DNA of 64,000 bases from JAHZKN01 sp965250205 (GTDB lineage: Bacteria; Pseudomonadota; Alphaproteobacteria; Rhizobiales; Hyphomicrobiaceae). The notes under the pieces were generated by a model. That model was given only the letters and a program-made list of their open reading frames with translations, was not told the DNA's origin and did not search any database. A program made the position numbers and the translations under genes. The stretch lies in NCBI GenBank assembly GCA_965250205.1, contig CBDFNK010000013.1, positions 13,081-77,080 on the forward strand, given 5' to 3'. Within the stretch, counting starts at the first letter, position 1. Each line of letters starts with the position of its first letter. Positions 19,121-26,825 of this stretch are shown in pieces.

Positions 19121-19912
19121 TCACTCTTCGATACAGCTATTTATTGGGCGCCCGGCTACAACCCAATAACCAAGCCCCATAATGAGGGCACCCGACAGAA
19201 GGTTGCCGATTGTCACCCATAGCAGGTTGTGAGATGCACCTGACAAGGTGATGTTGGAGCCATGCTCTGACAGCAAAGCAATTGAAAACACCGTCATGTT
19301 TGCAACGCTGTGTTCAAAGCCGGCTGCAATAAAGGCAAACAAGCACCAGAAAATAATTATGCATTTTGCGGTATCATCTTTGGTGCGCGCGGCGGACCAA
19401 AGCGCCAGACAGACGAGCCAATTGCAGAGCATACCGCGCGCAATTAATTCGAACGGTGTTCCGGATGCTTTTTTTGCTGCTACTGCATGAAGGAGATCTT
19501 GTCCACCTGCTTGTAAGACGGCACCGCCGCCGCCGATGACGAATAGGGCAGCAAGTCCTGCAGACCCAATAAGATTTCCAACCCAGGTTGCCAACCAACT
19601 GCGCAACATGTCGGCGCTGTGACAGGTATTGGTGAGGCGGCCGAAGGTTGAGTACATGGCATGGCCAGTGAAAAGATCAGATCCGGCAAAGACAACAAGA
19701 GTGAGTGCGATTCCAAAACTGGCGCCCATTGTGAGGCTGCGCACGGTTGGGTCAGCGGCCTGGCCTACAGAAAAAATGAGAATAATTCCCATGCCGACAT
19801 ACGCACCGGCCATCAGTGTTGAGACGCCAAAGCCGAGTGGGTCATGCTTTAGAAAATCGGCTTTTGATTTTGAGAGGTCCGCGAAATATTTTACGGTTTC
19901 TAGAATTGTCAT
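19121..19912 (-). CDS. Formate/nitrite transporter family channel (NirC-like)
   Basis: 263 residues with six or more hydrophobic segments. LFTGHAMY, GNLIGSAGLAALFV, ARGMLCNWLVCLALW, FCxF/FIAAGFEHSVANM and NLLSGALIMGLGYW are the FNT family signatures. These pentameric inner-membrane channels move nitrite, formate or hydrosulfide. It is the last gene of the minus-strand nor operon (ATGA overlap with the preceding gene), so nitrite is the probable ion, exported or imported next to a nitrite/NO-producing HAO. The N-terminal extension is short. Confidence 0.85.
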   Translation of the reverse strand: MTILETVKYFADLSKSKADFLKHDPLGFGVSTLMAGAYVGMGIILIFSVGQAADPTVRSLTMGASFGIALTLVVFAGSDLFTGHAMYSTFGRLTNTCHSADMLRSWLATWVGNLIGSAGLAALFVIGGGGAVLQAGGQDLLHAVAAKKASGTPFELIARGMLCNWLVCLALWSAARTKDDTAKCIIIFWCLFAFIAAGFEHSVANMTVFSIALLSEHGSNITLSGASHNLLWVTIGNLLSGALIMGLGYWVVAGRPINSCIEE

Positions 19913-20511
19913 TTGGCGTCCAAAACCTCTCGGTGTGCATGGTGACCATCAGATGGACGTCTGTCTTGCTGCGGCGAAACCAGCGGCGCGGTCCACAGGA
20001 TGGCAAGTCCGATTGCAGCGTAAAGAAAGCCATATCCAAGTTGTTCTTGATCAACGACGAGATAGGCATTGCAAATGCGCACCGGCGCATGTGTGTATAA
20101 GAACGCCAGTATCGCGAGCATTGAAATTGCGTTCGCCTTCAAGAATCCCTTCAGGATTGGATGCGCGTGGGGCCAGCCAATCGCCAACGCCATCCCGACG
20201 CCAAGCGGAACAGAGACAAATTTGAATACGTTCATGCTTGGTTTCGTCAATGCGGCATCGATTGATTTTGGTAGCATCCAGTAGGTGATAAAAAATAGCG
20301 CTGCCAACAGCGCCGCAAAGCCTCCGCGGTTCCAAGATTGCCTTGTAACGGTTAGCCCAATCGAAGAATTGCGCGCCATCAACCATCCACACCATGCGAG
20401 CGCTGGCAGTTGAACCAACACATGGCTGACGGGATGGCTTTCAAGCGGCTGGCGAAACAATACGCATAAGAAGAAAAGCATTCCAGCGCCAAAGATAGAG
20501 GCACTATTCAT
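19909..20511 (-). CDS. Multi-span membrane protein, orf1 of the norSY-senC-orf1 cluster
   Basis: 200 residues with about five or six hydrophobic segments (IFGAGMLFFLCVLF, VLVQLPALAWCGWLM, GFAALLAALFFITYWML, VFKFVSVPLGVGMALA, ISMLAILAFLYTHAP, GYGFLYAAIGLAILW). A His-rich tail (DGHHAHRE) is present. No enzymatic motif is recognised. Its position, overlapping both senC and the channel gene by 4 bp, matches the small membrane protein that follows senC in the norSY-senC-orf1 clusters described in ammonia oxidisers; assembly help for the oxidase or reductase is inferred. Confidence 0.6.
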   Translation of the reverse strand: MNSASIFGAGMLFFLCVLFRQPLESHPVSHVLVQLPALAWCGWLMARNSSIGLTVTRQSWNRGGFAALLAALFFITYWMLPKSIDAALTKPSMNVFKFVSVPLGVGMALAIGWPHAHPILKGFLKANAISMLAILAFLYTHAPVRICNAYLVVDQEQLGYGFLYAAIGLAILWTAPLVSPQQDRRPSDGHHAHREVLDAK

Positions 20512-21140
20512 TGCAACGCCTGACGTGTTGCACGGACCGCACCCATGACGTCGTCAGTATCTAGAATGGCTGTGAGCCGTCCCTTCCTGTCGACAACGTG
20601 CAGCGCTGCGTTGTGCTCAAAGCCGCCAAACTGATTTGGAATAACAACGACCCCATAGGCGTCCAACAGCTTTGTCAAATCTCGCTGAGAAGGACGTGCA
20701 ACGGTCCAGATGTCACCATCGGCTCCATGTGTGTCGCCGTAGGATGCAAGTTCGCTGATCCCATCATGTTGAGGATCGAAACTCACGGATAGGATTTTGA
20801 CGTGTTGATCCAAGCCAGCAGATTTTAGTTGGGTGCGCAAGTGTGCAAGATCTGCGCCCGCTGTTCGGCAGATTGTCGGACAGGACGTGTAGATGAATTC
20901 GAGGATCGCAATTTTTTGTTGATCCCGTGGCTGTTGGCCAGTTGGGAGTGGGTCTGGTGGGATCAGAAGTTGTGCACCTGTCATGGTCTCCAGTACAACT
21001 TTGGGAACCGGTTTCATGTCACGCGCGGCATCAATGCGACGCACGCCCTCGGCAGTAAATACTTGGAGCCCATATGTTGTGCTCCATAGACATGTACCCC
21101 CGACAATGGCCACCATTAGAGATGCTGCAGCGGTATTCAT
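20508..21140 (-). CDS. senC: SCO1/SenC/PrrC copper chaperone
   Basis: 210 residues with an N-terminal membrane anchor (LMVAIVGGTCLWSTTYGL), a thioredoxin-like fold and the copper-binding CxxxC at Cys87/Cys91 (TSCPTICRTAGADL). A distal His is in FEHNAALHVVDRKG (His176). SCO proteins deliver copper to the CuA site of heme-copper oxidase subunit II. The NorS-like subunit encoded two genes upstream has a complete CuA site, so that is its likely client. GAGG lies 7 nt before the ATG. Confidence 0.88.
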   Translation of the reverse strand: MNTAAASLMVAIVGGTCLWSTTYGLQVFTAEGVRRIDAARDMKPVPKVVLETMTGAQLLIPPDPLPTGQQPRDQQKIAILEFIYTSCPTICRTAGADLAHLRTQLKSAGLDQHVKILSVSFDPQHDGISELASYGDTHGADGDIWTVARPSQRDLTKLLDAYGVVVIPNQFGGFEHNAALHVVDRKGRLTAILDTDDVMGAVRATRQALQ

Positions 21141-21152
21141 AGCATCTGCCTC

Positions 21153-22586
21153 TTATCCCGTTTTTTTCAATCCTCGAGCGTAGAGGGCAACAAAGAACAG
21201 CGCCCCTAAAACCACCAGAGCACCAAACCCAGTGGCAATGCGATCTTGCAAAAACCACTCTGGTGCATGCACAGCCCAGCGACGTGGGACCGAAAGTGCA
21301 CCTGAAATCAGAAACATGAGCGTGAATCCAGCGCCACCAAGCAGGTAGAGCCCAAAGGCTGTGCGATCCATGCCTGTAAGACCGGTTGCACGTGCGTCTT
21401 TCACCAGCCAGGCCATGAAGCCAAAGCTCATCGCGATCTCACCAAGGATCAGGTAAATATGAAAATGACCTGGGACCCATTGCGTATTGTGCATGACTTT
21501 GTTGACTGCAATCATGCCGTCAATAATCGCTGGTGCCGAGCCGACCGACCAACCTGCAACACCAAGTACAAGCAGTGCAGAGGCAAGATCCCAGCGTATG
21601 TTTGAGCCTCGCAGATATGCGCAGAGTGAGAAGGCCGTGACGGCAAGAAGTGGTATGCCGGAGAGATAGGAAATAATCTGACCCATCACCAAGGCCCAAT
21701 CGGGCATCACAGTATCTTGTAATAAGTGATGGGGGTAAACCGCCATCACAAACAGTAAAATTGCCGACCATGAAATGGCAAATATCCGCGAGGTTTTCCA
21801 AGGCTTGCCGGTGTATTCGGGAATGATTTCATAGACCGCGATCACAGCCATATAGATGCTTGCGTTGATAAAAACATGGCCAAAGAAATAGATCATATTT
21901 TTGGCCAGTAGCGCGTTGACAGTAAAACCTGGAACCAAAAGGTTGATCAAACTGCTAATAAGAACAGCAGCACCCACGACTATGCCGATTGTATTGAAAA
22001 TCGTGGTTGCCATCGCAGCAACAACGGTCGGCGGGGGGGCGTCTTCAGGCTTGCCATTGCCAAAGGCAATCGGCCAAGCCAATGCGCCAGAAATGCCGCC
22101 ATATTTGGAGATCAGTTTGCGCCCAACTTCCAGGTAATACAAAAGGAAGCCGACCCCGATTGATGTGTAGCCAAGAATGAAGGCTGCTGCTGCCGAATTC
22201 GTCCACGCACCACCCGACATGGCAGGTAACGGGAATAAGAATGTCCAGCCGCCGCCATATCCACCGATGAAAATGCCGCCAAGGATTAAAACGACGCCGA
22301 GTAGAAAAAGGCCAAGAAAGGCCCAGTAAATTCCTTCAATCAACTCGACATAGCGGCCGACGAAGTACCAAAGTATAGCGGCCCCAGTAAGTCCGGCGGT
22401 GCCCACCATTCCGGCACCGTGTGCGGTCATGATTTGATAGAAGAGAGTGGGATCGAGTTGAAAGAGACTCCCCTGCGCAGCGCGCATGACAAGCCCAAGG
22501 ACCATCATCAGTAGAATTACGACGCCGGCAAGGAGCATTGTGAGCTTTGCCGCCGAGGATTCAGGTCTTTCAATTGCAGCGTTCAT
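21153..22586 (-). CDS. norY: Heme-copper oxidase superfamily subunit I, sNOR-type NO reductase (NorY)
   Basis: 477 residues from the ATG at 22586 (preceded by AGGTGGGGGTGA); about 12 membrane helices. Ligands are all visible: low-spin heme His56 (TAHGAGM) and His376, high-spin heme His374 (HNTQWVPGHFH), and the copper/iron-B site His237 (FFGHVFIN), His286 and His287 (YPHHLLQD). In O2 reductases the helix after the first active-site His reads HPEVY with a cross-linked Tyr; here that place (i+4) is Asn241 and no Tyr is present, which points to NO rather than O2 reduction. The gene order norS-norY-senC-orf1 agrees with the sNOR of ammonia oxidisers. An unusual oxidase is the alternative. Confidence 0.78.
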   Translation of the reverse strand: MNAAIERPESSAAKLTMLLAGVVILLMMVLGLVMRAAQGSLFQLDPTLFYQIMTAHGAGMVGTAGLTGAAILWYFVGRYVELIEGIYWAFLGLFLLGVVLILGGIFIGGYGGGWTFLFPLPAMSGGAWTNSAAAAFILGYTSIGVGFLLYYLEVGRKLISKYGGISGALAWPIAFGNGKPEDAPPPTVVAAMATTIFNTIGIVVGAAVLISSLINLLVPGFTVNALLAKNMIYFFGHVFINASIYMAVIAVYEIIPEYTGKPWKTSRIFAISWSAILLFVMAVYPHHLLQDTVMPDWALVMGQIISYLSGIPLLAVTAFSLCAYLRGSNIRWDLASALLVLGVAGWSVGSAPAIIDGMIAVNKVMHNTQWVPGHFHIYLILGEIAMSFGFMAWLVKDARATGLTGMDRTAFGLYLLGGAGFTLMFLISGALSVPRRWAVHAPEWFLQDRIATGFGALVVLGALFFVALYARGLKKTG

Positions 22587-22598
22587 ATTCACCCCCAC

Positions 22599-23114
22599 CT
22601 ATTCAGAAACAACATTTATTTCGGCCGCCATGTCGTGGTGTCCGATGCCGCAGAACTCCAGACAGATCACTTTGTGTGGCCCTGCCGCCTGGAAAGTATG
22701 TTCAACCTTATTGACGTAGCCCGGCATGGCCTGGGTCTGCACCAAGAGCCGCCCGCTAGGATCGACGATACCAATGCCGTGTGTCACGTCTGCCGTATGA
22801 ACGTTGAACACTACAGGCTTGCCAAGGGGTACCGTTTCTTTGTCGATTTCCCAGTACCATTGGTAACCCGTTGCGTTGACGGTTATGACGTCGTTTGTAG
22901 TGCGCACAGCATGCGGCCACGACCACAGGGATGCCGCCGTTACGACGGTTCCAAATACAAGGAGGCCCCAAATTAATCGTGACCGGCGCGCGTCAACATT
23001 GTCTGTAGATTGTGGAGTGTCAGCTGCCCGAACAGCGGCAATAAAATATGCCGTAATAATGCCCATAAACAGCAAAGCCACAACAAGAACGGTGAGCTGC
23101 ATCGATTCCCCCAT
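22599..23114 (-). CDS. norS: CuA-type subunit II of the NorSY reductase (NorS)
   Basis: 171 residues: one N-terminal membrane helix, a second hydrophobic segment, then a periplasmic cupredoxin domain. The CuA ligand set is complete: His112 (ADVTHGIG), Cys151 and Cys155 (CLEFCGIGHHDM), His159 and Met162; GYQWYWE is the aromatic electron-entry stretch of subunit II proteins. It therefore accepts electrons from a soluble cytochrome c or cupredoxin. First gene of the operon, 12 bp before norY. An internal ATG at 23102 is an alternative start. Transcription is probably controlled by the NsrR-like protein encoded divergently. Confidence 0.82.
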   Translation of the reverse strand: MGESMQLTVLVVALLFMGIITAYFIAAVRAADTPQSTDNVDARRSRLIWGLLVFGTVVTAASLWSWPHAVRTTNDVITVNATGYQWYWEIDKETVPLGKPVVFNVHTADVTHGIGIVDPSGRLLVQTQAMPGYVNKVEHTFQAAGPHKVICLEFCGIGHHDMAAEINVVSE

Positions 23115-23123
23115 GTCCAGTTT

Positions 23124-23148
23124 TAATACGTAAATTTATTGCGTATTA
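23124..23148. promoter_or_regulatory. Candidate NsrR operator in the norS/nsrR divergent promoter
   Basis: TAATACG (23124-23130) and CGTATTA (23142-23148) form a perfect 7-bp inverted repeat around an AT-rich 11-nt centre, with further partial symmetry inside (9 of 12 positions per half). Size and AT-rich symmetry fit NsrR/Rrf2-type operators. It covers the -10 and start region of the norS promoter, so binding would block transcription until NO destroys the Fe-S cluster. Confidence 0.65.
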
Positions 23149-23172
23149 GAGTGAATAACGCTACAGTGTCAA
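23145..23172 (-). promoter_or_regulatory. Predicted sigma-70 promoter of the norSY operon
   Basis: On the minus strand, a perfect -35 TTGACA (23172-23167) is followed after 16 bp by TCTAAT (23150-23145) as -10. Transcription would start about 25-30 nt before the norS ATG, inside the inverted repeat. Confidence 0.6.
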
Positions 23173-23195
23173 GTGTGAAATAAGAAAGTGGGATT

Positions 23196-23642
23196 ATGCA
23201 AATCAATGCATTCTCAGATTATACGTTGCGAATTTTGATGTACCTGGCTCTTTCTGATGACCGTCTTGTCACCAGCAAAGAGATCTCTGAAACGTATGGT
23301 ATATCGTTTGACCATATTGCCAAGGCAGCGCAATTGCTATCTCGCGAAGGTTATGTCGACGCCCTTCGAGGGCGAGGCGGCGGGATGCGATTGTCGAAAA
23401 AACCATCTGAGATTTCGATAGGTAGCATACTCAGACTAACCGAGGCTGGAACCGGCTTGGTGGAATGCATGAGGTCGGGCACAACGGATTGTTTGCTTGC
23501 CCCAGTTTGTGGATTGGCCCCAATTCTTGCCACAGCCAATGAGGAATTTTTCAGAACTCTGGATAAGCGTATGCTGTCTGATGCGCTGCCACGCAAACGG
23601 ATTTTGAAGAAAACGTTGGGGTTAGATATGATGCCTGCCTGA
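23196..23642 (+). CDS. nsrR: Rrf2-family NO-sensing repressor, NsrR-like
   Basis: 148 residues. Winged-helix start MQINAFSDYTLRILMYLAL, recognition region ISFDHIAKAAQLLSREGYVD, then the wing RGRGGGMRLSK. Three cysteines in the sensor helix-loop (Cys91, Cys99, Cys105 in VECMRSGTTDCLLAPVCGL) are the Fe-S ligands of NsrR. Loss of the cluster on NO exposure releases DNA. It is divergent from norS over an 81-bp gap carrying the inverted repeat, and lies just upstream of haoA on the same strand. IscR or RirA are less likely given this setting. Confidence 0.85.
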   Translation: MQINAFSDYTLRILMYLALSDDRLVTSKEISETYGISFDHIAKAAQLLSREGYVDALRGRGGGMRLSKKPSEISIGSILRLTEAGTGLVECMRSGTTDCLLAPVCGLAPILATANEEFFRTLDKRMLSDALPRKRILKKTLGLDMMPA

Positions 23643-23925
23643 GATTTAACGCATTGATTTAAAATCAGATTTCCATACAGCTCGACCGTCCACTGCTTGC
23701 AGATGTCACGTGCTTGATCAATAAACAGCAGCGCACAGCATGCCTCTTCTTGAGCTTCCTGCTTGGAGTTTGCAGCGCACAATCGACCTAGGCACCAATG
23801 GACAAATAGGTCTTGGCTCTACATTTTGGTCGCCATGACTGTCATGAAACGACAACGTCGGACTAGAACTGTGTGCCGCTGAAATTCAATTCGGCAGCGT
23901 ATAATGTGCAGGTGGGGAAGAAACA
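23643..23925 (+). promoter_or_regulatory. haoA upstream region with candidate -10
   Basis: TATAAT at 23900-23905 lies 20 nt before the haoA ATG, but no good -35 is found 16-18 bp upstream (CGCTGA at best), which suggests an activator-dependent promoter. GGGGAAG is placed 6-8 nt before the ATG. The operator-like TAATACG inverted repeat of the norS promoter is not repeated here. No gene is seen in these 283 bp. Confidence 0.4.
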
Positions 23926-25635
23926 ATGACAATCAACCTTGGCAGAATGATCTCTGGATTGATGGCTCTTGTTGTCGCGTTATTCATCGTTCCAACAGGT
24001 GTTAACGCAGATGTTCCTGATGAACTGTATGCTGCATTGAAGGTCGGCAAAGACGCATCCCCAAAAGAACTCTACGATGCGCTGACCAAGCGCTACTACG
24101 ATCCCAAGCAGGGATATGGCAAAGGCTCACACGCAGATCTATGGGAGCCTATACCGATTACAAAGTACTTAGCTCCAAGCTTGTTCTACAAACCCCCACA
24201 AGCAGGCGTTGGGGATTCAACACGTGCGCAATGCGTTGAGTGCCACACGTCGGTTACACCGGGTTGGGTCCACTCATGGAAGAAGAGTGATCACGGTAAG
24301 CTTGATGAGTTGCGTGCTTTGCCTGACAGCGATGTTCGCGCCTACAAGAAAAAAATCATAACAGACGTTGAAGGCAATCTGCGTTCGATGGGTAAATTGG
24401 GCGATGGTGAAACCTTAAAAGAGGTTGGCTGCATTGACTGCCACATTGGACCCAATTCGAAAACCGGTAATCACGAAACCCAGCTTCGCCTGCCAGATGC
24501 TGCAGCTTGTGGCCAGTGTCACTTGAAAGAGTTTGCGGAGCGTGAGTCTGAGCGCGATACCATTACCTGGCCGCAAGATCAGTGGCCTAAGGGGCGTCCA
24601 TCACACGCGCTAGATTACAAGGCAAATGTCGAGACAGCCGTTTGGGCGGCAATGTCACAACGTGAAGTGGCTGAAGGCTGCACGTTCTGTCATATCAATC
24701 AGAACAAGTGTGATACCTGCCATACGCGCCATGAATTCTCGACCGTTGAGGCCCGCAAGCCTGAGGCTTGCGCCATCTGCCACAACGGCGTCGACCACAA
24801 TGAGTTTGAAAACTATCTGCTGTCCAAACACGGCACCATCTACAAAACCCGAGGTGACACATGGAATTGGCAGGCGCGCTTAGAGGACGCCATGACCAAG
24901 GGCAATATGCATGCACCAACCTGCGTGTTCTGCCACATGGAATACAAAGGCGAATTCTCTCACAACTTAGTGCGCAAGGTGCGCTGGGGCTTCAATCCAA
25001 CGCCAAAAATTGCGGACAATCTGAATCACGAATGGTTTGCTGATCGTAAGGAAGCCTGGAAGGAAACCTGTTCGAACTGTCACTCAGCGAGCTTCTCAGA
25101 CGCCTATCTTGAATATATCGACAAAGGCACGATTGATGGTCTGAAAGTTGAGCAAGATGCCCGCAAGGTGATTGAGCAGCTCTACAAGGATGGATTGCTT
25201 GTTGGTCAGAAGACAAATCGCCCAACACCGCCTAAGCCGATTAAAGAAGAAGGGGCGGGTCAGTTCTTCGGTCTATTCTGGGCAAAGGGCAATAATCCAT
25301 CCAAGATCGAGTACGAATTTGCTGAACTTTGGGAACACCATCTGATTAAGCACTACAAAGGTTTGGCCCACGCCAATCCCGGTGGCTACACCTACTCAGA
25401 AGGCTGGTCGCAGATCATCAAGAGCTACGCGCGTATTCAGGATGAGAGCACCCGCCTACGCGACATGGCAGCCCTCAAAGCCCAGGTTGCAAAGCTTGTG
25501 AAAGAGCGTCGCGGAGGTTTGCTTGATCTGAACAATGCTCCAACACGGCGTGGATCTATTGGAATACTTGGTCTTGTTCTCCTGATCTTTGGTGGGTTGA
25601 TGATGCTGCTACGCCATCGCAGTCGTGCGGCCTAG
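23926..25635 (+). CDS. haoA: Octaheme hydroxylamine oxidoreductase
   Basis: 569 residues: Sec signal peptide (cleavage after VNA, residue 28), eight CxxCH heme sites at Cys103, 169, 195, 252, 262, 282, 333 and 382, and a C-terminal membrane anchor (about 544-562). HLKEFAERESERDT, SHALDYKANVETAVWAAM and QREVAEGC match the canonical nitrifier HAO closely as I remember it. Tyr490 in GGYTYSEGW lies where Tyr467 (mature numbering) cross-links the P460 heme of Nitrosomonas HAO, indicating an oxidising enzyme rather than a reductive octaheme relative. It oxidises NH2OH in the periplasm to NO (and on to nitrite). haoB follows at once. Confidence 0.93.
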   Translation: MTINLGRMISGLMALVVALFIVPTGVNADVPDELYAALKVGKDASPKELYDALTKRYYDPKQGYGKGSHADLWEPIPITKYLAPSLFYKPPQAGVGDSTRAQCVECHTSVTPGWVHSWKKSDHGKLDELRALPDSDVRAYKKKIITDVEGNLRSMGKLGDGETLKEVGCIDCHIGPNSKTGNHETQLRLPDAAACGQCHLKEFAERESERDTITWPQDQWPKGRPSHALDYKANVETAVWAAMSQREVAEGCTFCHINQNKCDTCHTRHEFSTVEARKPEACAICHNGVDHNEFENYLLSKHGTIYKTRGDTWNWQARLEDAMTKGNMHAPTCVFCHMEYKGEFSHNLVRKVRWGFNPTPKIADNLNHEWFADRKEAWKETCSNCHSASFSDAYLEYIDKGTIDGLKVEQDARKVIEQLYKDGLLVGQKTNRPTPPKPIKEEGAGQFFGLFWAKGNNPSKIEYEFAELWEHHLIKHYKGLAHANPGGYTYSEGWSQIIKSYARIQDESTRLRDMAALKAQVAKLVKERRGGLLDLNNAPTRRGSIGILGLVLLIFGGLMMLLRHRSRAA

Positions 25636-25642
25636 TCACTTC

Positions 25643-26683
25643 ATGACAAATCAAAACACCAGCCCAAGTCGCTTCGAGAGATCGAAGCGACTTGTTGGTC
25701 TCAATGGCCAAGTTATTAGTATTGCTGCAATGGTGATCGGCGCTGGCCTTGTTGCCTGGGCGCTACTAGTGCCCACGAGTGAGACCCAAATTCCATTTTC
25801 AGTTCATGAAACAGATGCCGTTGAGCGTTTATTGAAAGACGCAAAATTGAAACTTCCGGATGGTACCGAGACGCGAAGTTATGCCGTCCGTGTTGAGGGC
25901 GTTGCCAGCCCGATTGCTGAGTTTGTATCGCTCGGTAAAGATGGCAAACCTGCGTCTGTGTTGTCCTGGGTCAATACAACCGCTGAACCCGTCTTGTCTC
26001 CGGATGTTACCAGCAGTGAAATTCTAAAAGTCGCCGAGGCGATTACCAAACATACCAAAGCTGATGATATTCTGATTGGATTTCCAGGATTTGTTGGTTC
26101 GATCGCACGATTAACGGAACGAAAGGCATTGATTTCCAGTGGTGCTCCTTTGTCCGTAATTGCGCCTGCAATCTGGCACGATGAGCGATCGGTAATTGTT
26201 GGCCAGCAAAAAAAATTCTGGGCGGCCCACGCGAAAAATGATGAGGCGACGCTCAACAAAATGGTTGATGCGCTGCTCAGCGATGAACTCACAGGAACTG
26301 CAAGTCTTGCGGCCTTAGCGAAAGGCAAGCGTAGTTTTCTTATTTTAAATATAGCTGACGTGATGCGGCTTGGTGCGCTGGCGCGGAAACGTTTTTATGT
26401 TGGCTATCGGGATTTTCCAGGTGTAAGTCGCGCACACGGGCTGATCAAGGCGATTAAGGGCTGGCTAAGCAAAAATGGTCATTCCAGCTATGCAGTGGAG
26501 CAGCGCGACGGAGACTTCAGTCGCGTCTATTTCCTGGGGAAAAACGAGCTAAAGAGCGCGTTGATCGCGCGTGCCTTGCCATTTTCAACGACCAACCCGA
26601 TGCAGCTCGACGTGTTGCGACTTGTCTTTCAGACCGGTGGCACCTGGGTGTTTCGGATTGAACCGCTAAAATCCGCCTCCTGA
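25643..26683 (+). CDS. haoB: HaoB, hydroxylamine oxidation accessory protein
   Basis: 346 residues from the ATG at 25643, 7 bp after the haoA stop; an upstream in-frame GTG at 25625 overlaps haoA and is less likely. One N-terminal membrane helix (ISIAAMVIGAGLVAWALLVP) precedes a large periplasmic domain with no cofactor motif. Its location straight after haoA, its size and topology match HaoB of ammonia oxidisers and methanotrophs, whose role is unproven (assembly or membrane docking of HAO is usually proposed). LVFQTGGTWVFRIEPL closes the domain. Confidence 0.8.
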   Translation: MTNQNTSPSRFERSKRLVGLNGQVISIAAMVIGAGLVAWALLVPTSETQIPFSVHETDAVERLLKDAKLKLPDGTETRSYAVRVEGVASPIAEFVSLGKDGKPASVLSWVNTTAEPVLSPDVTSSEILKVAEAITKHTKADDILIGFPGFVGSIARLTERKALISSGAPLSVIAPAIWHDERSVIVGQQKKFWAAHAKNDEATLNKMVDALLSDELTGTASLAALAKGKRSFLILNIADVMRLGALARKRFYVGYRDFPGVSRAHGLIKAIKGWLSKNGHSSYAVEQRDGDFSRVYFLGKNELKSALIARALPFSTTNPMQLDVLRLVFQTGGTWVFRIEPLKSAS

Positions 26684-26771
26684 GCATTGTGCCCGCCAGC
26701 CGATAGCCACGAGGTCTCGCGCTCTCGCCATCACCACCTAATCTGCTTGGTACTAAAGTAGGGCCTCTATT

Positions 26772-26814
26772 TGGACCTATGACATCGATCATTTTTGGCG
26801 CAATGATAGGTCCA
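26772..26814. promoter_or_regulatory. Inverted repeat upstream of the MocR gene, candidate operator
   Basis: TGGACCTAT (26772-26780) and ATAGGTCCA (26806-26814) are perfect 9-bp inverted copies, 25 bp apart, ending 12 bp before the regulator's ATG. AGGGCCTCTAT just upstream is a weaker third copy. The placement suits autoregulation by the MocR protein and control of the genes behind it. Confidence 0.5.
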
Positions 26815-26825
26815 GGCTCGTCGAA

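Noticed and set aside
19629..20225. 198-codon plus-strand frame
   Set aside because: Antisense to the nitrite channel and orf1 genes, which have strong membrane-protein signatures; shadow frame.
21153..23114. Terminal cytochrome c oxidase
   Set aside because: The CuA subunit and SenC fit an oxidase, but the HPEVY tyrosine is replaced by Asn, and the operon order and NsrR-like control point to NO reduction. Kept as an alternative only.
23926..25635. Reductive octaheme protein (epsilon-type Hao or octaheme nitrite reductase)
   Set aside because: The Tyr region for P460 is present, haoB follows, and sequence stretches match nitrifier HAO.
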